NCBI GenBank assembly: GCA_025677835.1
Contig: JAIXMR010000010.1
Location: 1-64,000 of the forward strand
Direction of reading: 5' to 3'
Source: Sporodiniella umbellata
Taxonomy: Eukaryota; Mucoromycota; Mucoromycetes; Mucorales; Rhizopodaceae
Length of the DNA stretch: 64,000 nt
Made by a program: the position numbers and the translations under genes. A model generated the notes under the pieces. It did no database searches, was not told the origin of the DNA, and was given only the letters and a program-made list of their open reading frames with translations. Each line of letters starts with the position of its first letter. Position 1 is the first letter of the stretch. Below are positions 43,886-53,181 of the stretch, piece by piece.

Positions 43886-45150
43886 TTAAGCTTCAAGTGT
43901 AGAGAAGGAATCAAGCCTTCTTTTCTTAGTATAGAGTTGTTTTGGTAATTCGAGCTCATCCTCGTCCTCTTCTGAAAGGTCCTCCTCTTTCAGTAGCTTT
44001 CTTACCATCGCCTCTCTAGAGATCCTTAGTGGACGCTGCACCTTTTTAGGTGATAGTAACTCGCCTTGTAAGCCTAGGTTCTCCTGTCCGATCAGCGATT
44101 GATGGACATGTTCGATTGATTTAAAGTATTTGACAGTCTACAGTAAAGGCGGTCAAAAAGAAAGAAAGAGTCAGTGTACGAACCTTGACATGCAATTCCA
44201 AGGTGGCATCTTCGTCGCACACCACGAGTCCTTTGGGGTGCATTTGTACAGCAGACACTGTCCACATATGGTTGACACCTTCTTCCACGCATTTGGCTAG
44301 GGCAATACTAGCGATGGACAAGGTTATGGTTGTCTGTAGAAAGCAAGAACCTACCTTCGATGAGCGCCGGTGATGATGATACACACTTCACGAGCATCCA
44401 TGACTGTACTAAACACGAGAGTGGGTTAGTAAAGGGGGATATCAAAAGTCAAAAAAAAAAAAAAAGGGTGTACTTTACGCCACACCGACGGTGAGTGCCA
44501 ACTTGGGCACTTTGGTGATATCGCCATCAAAGAAACGAGCGTTGGCAATGATCGTTTCGTAAGCCAACGTTTTCACTCGAGTGCGAGAAGTCAGGGAAGA
44601 ACCAGGCTCGTTGAAGGCAATATGGCCGTCTGGACCGATACCGCTGATAAAGAGTTCGATGCCTCCATGCCTCGCTATCTCTGCCTCGTATCGAGCGCAT
44701 TCGGTTTCTAGGTCAGGGGCGTTGCCGTTCAGAAAATTGATGTTTTCTGCTGGAATGTCAATGTGTTGAAAGAGGTGATTCCACATGAACGAATAGTACG
44801 ATTGTGGGTGTGAACTAGTCAGGATGAACAAACAGAAAACCTATTCAGGCGCACTTACCGTGAGATACCGACGTACTCGTCCATATTAAACGTAATCACA
44901 TGCCTAAAAGACAGCTCACCTCGATTGCAGAATTCTACCAGGCGCTTGTACGTCGTCAAGGGTGAAGAGCCGGTGGGTAAACCAAGCACAAATGGTCTCG
45001 CTTTGGATGGGTCGAATTGGTTGATGCGTTCCTTGATATAATGCGCTTTTGTTTTGCTGTTGGGTTAATGACTGGTCCTTGATTCCCTCTCCCCCTCTTA
45101 CCAACCCACTCAGATACTCCCTCGTAATCGTTTCTAATAATCAATCTCAT
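43886..45150 (-). CDS. GNPDA: Glucosamine-6-phosphate deaminase (NagB/GNPDA family)
   Basis: Six exons (45150-45102, 45045-44859, 44814-44479, 44408-44355, 44307-44184, 44137-43886), 333 aa. Converts glucosamine-6-phosphate to fructose-6-phosphate and ammonia in amino-sugar catabolism. Motifs: [64 protein letters not shown] and [13 protein letters not shown]. The catalytic aspartate of NMDEY and the His-Asn of GHIAFNEP are present. Compared with the about 270-290 aa bacterial and animal enzymes it carries an extra C-terminal region of roughly 60 residues, acidic then basic ([23 protein letters not shown]). The acceptor of intron 1 (AAAAG|CG) was chosen because the nearer AG breaks the frame. 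Confidence 0.93.
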
Positions 45151-45571
45151 CTGCTAGTGTTTTGCAAACAAAAAAAAAAAAAAACAAAAAAAAACAAAAA
45201 AACAAAAGAAAAAAAAAAAAAAAAAAAAAAAATAGAAACCTTTATAAAATTTATTGGATTTTATCCCGCGGAAAGACGCTCTAGTTGTATCACTTGCGTA
45301 GAATAAGCCCTTTTCTCTCCAATGCATTTTACTTGTATATATATACACACATACACACACACATATATACATACATACATACACACACATGCCAACCTTT
45401 TTTAACACTGCTTTTTTTCTTTTCTTTTTCATCTGCTTTTTTCTCCCTTTTTTAAAGAAACGAGTTTCGCTGCTCGAAAAAAAAAAAAAAAAAAAAAAAA
45501 GAAAAATTGAGACAAGGACCCTTTTGGGGACTTTCTTTTTTCTTTTATTTTTTTTTTTTTGTAAAGGCGAG
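45151..45571. promoter_or_regulatory. Divergent promoter of GNPDA and TOM22
   Basis: About 420 nt of low-complexity DNA: A/C-interrupted A tracts (45171-45233), TA/CA repeats (45337-45387), A22 near 45478 and T18 near 45549. No TATA box with confident spacing was seen. Confidence 0.45.
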
Positions 45572-46039
45572 ATGGTCAAATTAGAGGAAGTTTCGGTTGA
45601 ACAGTACGAAGAAAACCAAGTGTTAAGCGAAGAAGAATATTCGGATTTCTCTGACGACGAAGAGTTTGATGACGAAGACGAGTCCTTTTTGGACAGAATC
45701 AGTGCTTTGAAAGATATTGTGCCCCTCAAGACTAGAAACCGTGTTTCTTCCAGTGTAGCCACCTTGACTTCCTGGGGAAAGACCGGCGCTACTTTTGTAG
45801 GCAAGGGCGCTTGGGTGATCACCACTTCCATGTTTTTGTTGGTACTTCCTTTGGCTTTGGAAATCGAAAAAGAACAAGCCTTGGTTGCTTACGAAAAAGA
45901 AGCCATGCAACAACAAGGCACACAACAGGTAAAAACAAACGACAGAAATCCCCTCCCTTAACCTCTTTAGATGTTGAACGCCGGAACTTCTTTCGATTCA
46001 CCTCAACAGCCTCAACAATTGAAACCTCCCGGCTTTTAA
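45572..46039 (+). CDS. TOM22: Mitochondrial import receptor TOM22
   Basis: Two exons (45572-45928, 45971-46039), 141 aa. It has the Tom22 arrangement: an acidic cytosolic N terminus rich in Glu/Asp (EEEYSDFSDDEEFDDEDESF), the motif ISALKDIVP, a basic patch KTRNRVSS, a single membrane segment (WVITTSMFLLVLPLALEIE) and a short intermembrane tail. Central receptor and organiser of the TOM complex in the outer mitochondrial membrane. The ATG at 45572 follows the poly-T leader; a longer upstream frame consists of homopolymer translation. The intermembrane tail contains Gln/Pro (SPQQPQQLKPPGF). Confidence 0.9.
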
Positions 46040-46528
46040 CCCCCTCACTTTTTTTTTTCCTTTGCTGTATATTCCTTTCCTCAATAAAATCTTGATCACT
46101 TGAAATAAACATGAGTGGCAAGCTTTATATCTCCGAAACAGGTGTCTTTTTATGATTTTATTTAATTTTTTTTTTTTTTTTTTTTTTCTTTTTCTTTTTA
46201 TTTTATTCCCACACAGAAAATTTTCTAGTTTCTTTATTACACTTGAAAGGCACCTAGTCTATTTCCCTCCTATCAAAACACAAACACACACACACTTTAT
46301 TTTTTTGTTTTAAGGCGTTTTAACTGGGTAAGAAATACATGGCGCTTATTTTCTTCCGTCTTTCTAACCCCCCCAGTACCGGCAGAAACGCCACGAAGGG
46401 AATAAATTAACAGCACTGAATAAACACACCGTCATCCTCCTTTACGCTTCAAGCACCCTCTTTTCCAAAGCCACCAAAAAAAGGAACCTACTTTATACCA
46501 ACAATAAAAAGAGTAGAAACAGAATTTC

Positions 46529-47196
46529 ATGATAATAGCCAGCCCTGCCAAAAAGGAAAATTCGATTCCTTTAGAACCAATCAATTCATCCGGCCTGTTT
46601 AAAAAAGATAAGACAGAGAAGAGAACGGAAGATTATGTTCTCTTGCAGCCCCGTCTTACAGGTAAAATAAGCCCTCCAAAAAAAAAAAAAAAAAGTAGAG
46701 AAAGAGAGAATAGCTGCTGACCCATGCCACCCAAAGGCCAACAGGACATGGTGTGCCAGATCTTTGGCCAAGCCAGTCTATGTGATGTCAAGGTACAAGA
46801 AACCATGACACTCCATACCACTCTGACCTTGCCTAACCAATCCTCTACCAAAACGCTTTGTTGCGAAGCTTTCATTCTAGACCAAACCGTCTTTTTGAAC
46901 TCGCCCTTTAACTCAGCCCTCCTCGTATGGGCAAATGGCGAATTTCAATCTTGGTAATAAGAAAAATAACACTTGTTTGGCATTCGATTGATTGTTTTCT
47001 TAGTATCACTCACCTGATTGAACTGGCCGAAGAAAAAACAGAATGTTCTACTCTTATCGTCTCTTTGAATAGACATCTTTACAAAGACACTACAAACACT
47101 CTCTTGCGTGCTTTTATGTACATGGGATTTCAAATGATCGATCCTTCTATTTACCGACAAGAACAAGGTCATGTCTTTTTGGGTTACGAGCTTTAA
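46529..47196 (+). CDS. OAZ1: Ornithine decarboxylase antizyme, needs +1 frameshift
   Basis: Exons 46529-46661, 46745-46953 and 47004-47196. ORF1 (57 codons: MIIASPAKK ... WPSQSM) ends at UGA 46783-46785. Reading resumes at GAU 46784 after skipping one U, giving ORF2 (120 codons) and a 177-aa product. ORF2 has the antizyme fold pattern: a strand QTVFLNSP, the conserved FQSCITHLIELAEEK, then LIVSLNR, LLRAFMYMGF and terminal VFLGYEL, which correspond to the LLEFAEE, LLRTFSFLGF and FMAYTF elements of animal antizymes. Known role: binds ornithine decarboxylase and delivers it to the proteasome; polyamines stimulate the frameshift, closing a feedback loop. The AUG before UGA is unusual (UCC is typical). 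The acceptor at 46745 was chosen because the alternative at 46714 puts ORF1 in a frame that cannot reach ORF2 by +1. Confidence 0.82.
46780..46786 (+). promoter_or_regulatory. Programmed +1 ribosomal frameshift site (AUG-UGA-U)
   Basis: The sequence TCT ATG TGA TGT: the ORF1 stop UGA overlaps the GAU (Asp) codon that starts ORF2 in the +1 frame. In antizymes of animals and fungi the shift occurs at a sense codon followed by UGA and the first new codon is usually GAU, as here. A downstream stimulatory structure was not modelled. Confidence 0.7.
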
Positions 47197-47319
47197 CCAT
47201 CACCTACTCTTTTTTTTTTTTTAAAACAGTCATGTGATAATAAACAGCGTGGCTTTTTTTTTTTTTTAGCCCCTCTCCGCTTTCTCTTTCTTTTTCTCTC
47301 TCTTTATTTTTTTTCTAGA

Positions 47320-47430
47320 ATGGAGGGTGACGCATTGACTAGAAAAGGTAGATATAACCCTGTTTCTTCTTTGACTGATGACGCTTTCTACCAGACCTGC
47401 TTAATTTATTATGCGATTTCTGTAACACCA

Positions 47431-47480
<50 letters not shown>

Positions 47481-47507
47481 ATAATAATCCAGGCATTCAT
47501 GAATCTA

Positions 47508-47541
<34 letters not shown>

Positions 47542-48206
47542 CTTACAGTAGACACCTGGCTTCATCAACTTTTACATCATCGATGTCTTTATCCCCCAAA
47601 GATATTTGAACAACAGAGAAAATATGGTACGCCAGTCTATCGAGCGATCCATCCAGAGATCCAAGCCTACATCACACATTTTGTAGAGGCAGTGGAGAGT
47701 CTTTTGGAGAGCGTAAGCAAGAAAAGGGGTATATGTGTGTTGCTAAGGTATGGGAGATTAGGAAAATGTGAAGAGTGTGAGTTTGATGGTGTATGAGAAA
47801 GAGGTGGTGGTAGAGAAATTCATGTTTGAGATTCGTTCGTTATGGACAAGAGATCAAAGCAAGAGCCTGTCGAGCCTTGGATTGGCTGATATCGAGCATT
47901 ACCTTCGAGCAAGTATGATCAAATTGAGCCGATGGGCTATCGAGGTGGAGCCAGACCAGAGGAGGTTTTCACTCTCGGTAGAGACGAGCGTGGGCCAATG
48001 TCCAGGATTACCCGAACACTGGGTGCCTTCGGAGAGGGAGATAGCCTATCAAGAGCTGACGCCGATCCAATCCACACAGCTCGACGTATTCAGCGTAAGC
48101 CGTGTCTATCCAAGTGTGTGTATGTGTATTTCTGATGGAGGTGGGTTAGGTCAATGTGCTGATGATGAAAGCCTCCAAGAAAGGCAAAGAAAGAAAATGC
48201 TACTAA
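47320..48206 (+). CDS. REV7: REV7/MAD2B HORMA-domain protein
   Basis: Four exons (47320-47347, 47549-47712, 47774-48094, 48150-48206), 189 aa. HORMA features: WLHQLLHHRCLYPPKIFEQ, KYGTPVYRAIHPEIQAYI, VYEKEVVVEKFMFEI and HYLRASMIKLSRW, matching Rev7 (accessory subunit of translesion polymerase zeta; also shieldin/APC regulation in animals). The C-terminal safety-belt region reads PEHWVPSEREIAYQELTPIQS. Intron 1 is long and contains T12-A36 and T31 tracts, and also an open stretch in frame with exon 1 (residues SSLTDDAFYQTCLIYYAIS) that I treat as intron because only the short exon rejoins the HORMA helix in phase. The tail is short and basic. Confidence 0.82.
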
Positions 48207-48247
48207 AACAAAAAAGAACACACGCTCATATAATAAAAACACGCGTT

Positions 48248-49460
48248 TTATTCCTGTTGTTTTGAGACCTCCTCATGCACGGTGATCACAGACAGCGCGT
48301 CATCATCGTTGGTTTCTTCTTGGATGCGGGCTGGACGGGCACTGGAAAGGGTCAGGTTGGGTAAGATGGGGTGGCTCTGACTTCGACGGCGCAAGAGACG
48401 GTCGAGGTCTGCCGGGTTCTGGCTGGGTATAACAAGTAAGTTGGACAGGCTTTTGAAGCTGCCGTGGTGTTTGGGTGTGGGATGCCCGGTGATGGACCAC
48501 GCGAGCTCAGCCTCAAGAAAGTCACGGTAACATTCGAGCCGTTGAAGCTGGATGCGTTGGTCCATCATTCGCTTGCCTATCACTTCTGCATAGGCCATCA
48601 GCCGGTCCCGTGTGGAGCGTTGGCACGGCAAGAGCACCATCAGGTTACGACGTAGCTGGAGCGCTCGGTCCAGACGTCGGCAGTGCTCTTCAATCGCATG
48701 GCTGAGCCCCTGGATCTTTTCTCGCGCATGCCCGGCACGCTGCCTGGCCTCGTCCGGATCCGTCGTGTCGCGTCGTTTGAAAGGTCGAATCACGACGCCT
48801 GTCGTCTTGAGTGCCGCCGCATAGTTGATCTTCAACATCCAGTCGTCCATCTCTGTAGGGCTGGTGGCTCGTAATAGCCACTGCTGGTCGTCCCCCGTCA
48901 CCAGCCGGAACACGTACGGGTACTTTTGATAGCTCTCGTCATGAACACACACCGCTTCTGCAAGCGACACAATCTGGGTCGGTCGTAGCGCACTTGGCAT
49001 CATCACTCCAGCATAGACCGCTGGCTCGACCGAGAGAGGCACGCTGCTGTTCCTTCGTGGGGTGGCTACTTTGGACGCCTGCTGTTCTTCTTGCTGCCAG
49101 CTTTGGTAAGAAGAAAGGTCCGAAAAGAAAATAAGCTGGCTGCCGCTCAGAATCACCCCAAACGGTCGCCAGCCACGGAGCGTCGCGCGTTTACCGCCCG
49201 GCTGCAGGTCATACTTTCGGTCCAACACACCTGCTTTGGTCACCCGAACCGTTAACGTGTCCGTGCTCTTGGGCCCGTGGCGACTACGAACCCCTGTCAG
49301 GCAGACCGCTCGGGCAGTCAGATGCGAAAAATGAATAGACCCAATAGGAATCGGCTTGAGTAGGTTGAGTTTGTAGTTGAAGCTATTCTCCGCTGGCATC
49401 TGTTGCTCTAATTTAGGTCCAAGATCGACTAACAACGGGTTCTACCAAATAATAATAACA

Positions 49461-49504
<44 letters not shown>

Positions 49505-50231
49505 AGATCTCCCCTTTAGCTTTCTGCTCTCCCCTATCTTTACACCTCGCATTACCACAGCACGCACATCCTCTTCGCTTCCTAAACTCTCGCCCATCCA
49601 TCTTGATAACCACGAATTGGACCTTTCAAACCGTTGCTGACCAGCGTTTGCATAGGTAAATTCGGTGGTGATGATATTGTCGTAAATAACCTTTGCTTTC
49701 TTTTTTTAGTCTGGCTGCTATGGGCAGAGTCTTTAAGAGCCTTACATCAAGTATCTCTGCAGCCACTCCTTCGCCACCCTCGATATACTTTGTTCGCTTG
49801 ATAAACGTGTCCTTATCCATCTTTTGTTTCACGTTCTTGTTATGTGCGTCCGTATGAAGTAATAGAATTGAAAAGGCGACAGCATAGGCAGCATCTATAC
49901 ACAAACAAAACCATGATTATCTCTTTCCTGGTCTTGCCCTTGCTGTTTGTATCTTTGGTTTTTTTCTATTGTAGTGAGTCTTACTTTGTTACCTGGTTTA
50001 TCTATTAATGTCGGATTACATTCGTAATAACGAGCTGCAAAACCTTCCATAGCTCGGTCGATCTGTTGTGCTTCCTTGGGTAAATGAACTTTGGCCAACA
50101 ACTTTCTTTTAAGGGGTTAGCTGAGTGGGTTACAAGTAGTTCTACCTTAACGAAGTATCTATCGATTCACCACAAAAGTCAAATACATTTACTTGTCGCT
50201 CAAAATCCGTTTCTTCTATTGCTTTTGTCAT
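48248..50231 (-). CDS. SYT1: Sec7 and PH domain ARF-GEF (Syt1/PSD-like), Sec7 N-half missing
   Basis: Five exons (50231-50146, 50105-49993, 49894-49746, 49690-49544, 49441-48248), 562 aa. Sec7 C-half: FDFCGESIDTSLR, LPKEAQQIDRAMEGFAARY (catalytic Glu at about residue 40), AVAFSILLLHTDAHNKNVKQ and FIKRTKYIEGGEG. A PH domain follows (GWRPFGVILSGSQLIFFSD ... WLLRATSPTEMDDWM), then a helical, coiled-coil C terminus. Role of the family: GDP/GTP exchange on Arf/Arl GTPases at Golgi or plasma membrane. The first about 80 residues of a normal Sec7 domain are absent; the first ATG (50229-50231) directly follows a strong-looking CAG acceptor, and MED11 begins 200 nt upstream on the other strand. Exon 5 is GC-rich. 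Confidence 0.85.
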
Positions 50232-50433
50232 CTGGAAAGAAAATAAAAAAAATAAAAGAAAAGAACAAAAAAGGGGGTGGCGAACAAAAAAAAAAAAAAA
50301 AAAAAAAAAAACAGCCTTTATATTTCCAACCTTTTCAATCCCAGTAAAAAAAAAAAAAAAAAAAAAATTTAAAGGCTTCTTTTGACTATCGCTTTCTTTT
50401 TCCTCTAAAAAAAAAAAAAAAAAGAGATAAATT

Positions 50434-51003
50434 ATGTCCAAAGATCAATACATCGACCCTACTCAGCGTATGGCTGAGAGTACAATGCGTGTAAAAGATC
50501 TTTATCAAGTAGAAAAAGTAATGCCCACCTTCTTCTTTATTTACCAAAGTCCCCTTCCCCCTTAAAAGGAGTGCCAAAAAAAAAAAAAAAAATGAGAGAC
50601 TGAAAGAGAGTATTAATAGAAACTCGTGTTGTTAATCGAGACAGCGGGTGAAGCATTAGCCATTCTATCCGAAGAGGGAACGCAAGAAGAAAACACCGAC
50701 CAGTTTGTTAGGGAAAGGGCATTAGCCTTTCGTGAGCTCTCTTCACGTTATTTTTCACTAGTGAATGTAGGTCACCGACTCTGGCTTGACAATCCCTGAC
50801 TTACATTTTCACAGGACATACAATTGGCATTAAGAAGTCATACACACTATCTGGCCAAAACCGCTAGTTTCACACCCTCCGCCAACAAAACGATCCCTTT
50901 CAAAACCTCAATCGTCGGTCAACATAAACAACTGGAAATCTGGACTGAAGCTATTCAGGCTATTCAGCAACAAGTCCAGGCATTAAAACAAATCGGCCAT
51001 TGA
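50434..51003 (+). CDS. MED11: Mediator complex subunit 11
   Basis: Three exons (50434-50517, 50620-50766, 50815-51003), 139 aa. The N-terminal helix LYQVEKKLVLLIETAGEALA followed by FRELSSRYFSLVNDIQLALRSH and YLAKTASFTP matches Med11, a small four-helix-bundle subunit of the Mediator head module that, with Med22 and Med17, contacts RNA polymerase II and TFIIH. All junctions are in phase. The identification rests on this short helical pattern and length, so it is probable rather than certain. Divergent from the Sec7 gene and convergent with MGS1, with only 48 nt between stop codons. Confidence 0.75.
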
Positions 51004-51051
51004 GTTGCTATAATGACTATCTTTTTTTTTTTTTTTTTTTTTTTTTTGACT

Positions 51052-51174
51052 TTATTCCAGAAAACGCACATCTTTCATCTCTTCGGGAAGATATGTTTGG
51101 TCCACAGGCTCTTCGTAATCAGGATTGTATTTGTAACCTTTCCCATAATCCAGATTCTTTGTATGCAGCAAAAG

Positions 51175-51212
<38 letters not shown>

Positions 51213-53117
51213 GCCGATTGTCTGTTAAAACTCTTTTCTTCCCTCCCTCCACTTCCTCACAAAAAAAAAAAAATGGATGCAAATGGATTCAACGCTTACC
51301 TTCATAAGTTGAGTAGGCGCATTACGGATGTGTAGCGGTACAGGATAAGCGGGTCTTTGTCGAATGGTTTCTTTGACAAGCTTATAGGCTTTATAACTTC
51401 TTACACTCTTTTCTGTCTGAGCAAGGTGTACAACAAGATGAGCAAGAATTGTATCGCATTCGGGCATACCAATCTTTTCGCATGCATGATAAGCTGACAT
51501 GGCCTAAGAAAAAGGAGGGGGATGAGTCCCAAAAGAAAAAGTCTCTCTTGACGCTATACAGACCAAGGTCAAAGCTGTATTGTCAGCCAATCCAATGTCT
51601 TCACTAGCACAACGTACAAGACGTCTGGCTATATACAGCGGGTCCTCCCCCGCTTCCAACATTCTACCAAGCCAATAAAGGGCGGCATCAGCATCACTTC
51701 CACGTATGCTTTTATGTAGAGCACTAATCGTATCGTAATGTTGATCTCCGTTTCGATCGTACAATAAATGAGTTTTTTGAAAAGCACCTTTTTTTAAAAA
51801 AAAAAAAATAAGTATTTGGGGGAAGATTGACAACCAAACCAAAACCTTTGATGAGATCTGTAGTGAGCATATCGTTTTTGAAGGGGAGTAGGTTCAATGC
51901 GATCTCAAGTGTGTTCAAGGCACTCCGGGCTATCACACAAAAGGTTATTTGAATAGCCATCCTACGTACTTTAAATACCACTCTACCATCTCCGTCGCTA
52001 TATGCCGCTAGCTGTGCCAAACTCTCCTTCTCCTGTAGGCCCAAATCCTCTGTTGTCTCTCGCCATTGACAGACAGCACGATTCAAAATAGCCTCGATTT
52101 CTTTTTCGTCTAACCGTTGCAAGACAAAGACTCTGCAACGAGATAAGAGAGCGGAATTGACCTTGAAACTGATGTATAGAATAGGTTAGTATGATGTATA
52201 CAGGCTCTACATACCTTGGATTCTCGGTCGTAGCGCCTACCAGATGGATCGTGCCTTGTTCTACAAACGGCAAGAACAGGTCCTGCTGAGCTTTGGTAAA
52301 CCGATGGATCTCATCGATAAATACAATCGTTTTCTGCCCGCTGAGCTTAAGATGGGATCGGGCCTCTTCAAATGCTTTTCGAACGTCAGATGCACCATGA
52401 CTGGTCGCGCTAAGTTCTATAAAACGGGATTGGGTTGCTTTTGAAATAATGCGCGCTAACGTCGTCTTGCCACAGCCTGGTGGTCCCCAGAGGATCATGG
52501 AAGGGATACGGTCTTGACGGATCAATGTCTTTAAGACACCTTGAGGCCCCAATAACTCCTCTTGTCCCACAAACTCAGAAAGCTGGGTCGGTCTCACTAA
52601 GCTATCAGTACTCTACCCTCATGTCTATCTCCAACTACCTTTTGCAGCTAACGGCATAGCCTCTGCAGTCGCACTTGTCTTTTTCTTTTTGGATACCGGT
52701 TGCATCTCTTCTGATAAACGCTTGCCTGCTTCTGTTTTGGTTCGCTGGAACCCTAGGTCTCCAAAATGCGAACGCTTGGGTTGGCTGGCTTCTGAAACTC
52801 CCAAAAGCGTTTTTTTGATCGCTGCACTAGAAGGGCTCAAATCTACTCTAGTCTTGTTCGATTCTATCTTGTTGAATAAAGGGGCAACACGTGAGTGCGG
52901 ATCGAAGGAATTTGTAGGCTCAGGGCAGTTGGCATCAATATGCGAATTGATCGCGTTGGAAGCTACTTTCTGTCCACAGATGGGACATTCAACTGATTCA
53001 AAAAAAGTAGACTCAATAACAAACACTAGCCTTTTTTTTTTTTTTATTTTATTTTTTTTTTTTTGCGCTATGCAAGTGTATATGCATTCGTTACAAACCT
53101 TGATTTTCGTAGTTCAT
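51052..53117 (-). CDS. MGS1: MGS1/WRNIP1 AAA+ ATPase with UBZ zinc finger
   Basis: Replication-stress ATPase acting with PCNA-ubiquitin, RecQ helicases and polymerase delta. Exons: 53117-53099, 53025-52639, 52596-52215, 52168-51846, 51787-51564, 51503-51300, 51156-51052; 547 aa if nothing else is removed. UBZ finger CPICGQKV with H35 and C40 (about residues 20-40), then [18 protein letters not shown], Walker A GPPGCGKT (173-180), Walker [10 protein letters not shown], sensor VGATTENP, and the conserved C-terminal [18 protein letters not shown] and [15 protein letters not shown]. An in-frame 36 nt segment (51931-51966) interrupts the [14 protein letters not shown] junction and may be a micro-intron or insertion. 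The tiny first exon (MNYENQ) is inferred from phase. Confidence 0.9.
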
Positions 53118-53138
53118 CAACGCGTTCAAAAACAAATA

Positions 53139-53181
<43 letters not shown>

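Noticed and set aside
46724..46960. Antizyme ORF2 as an independent gene starting at ATG 46724
   Set aside because: Would lack ORF1 and normal antizyme regulation; the +1 site at 46783 fits better, although leaky initiation cannot be excluded.
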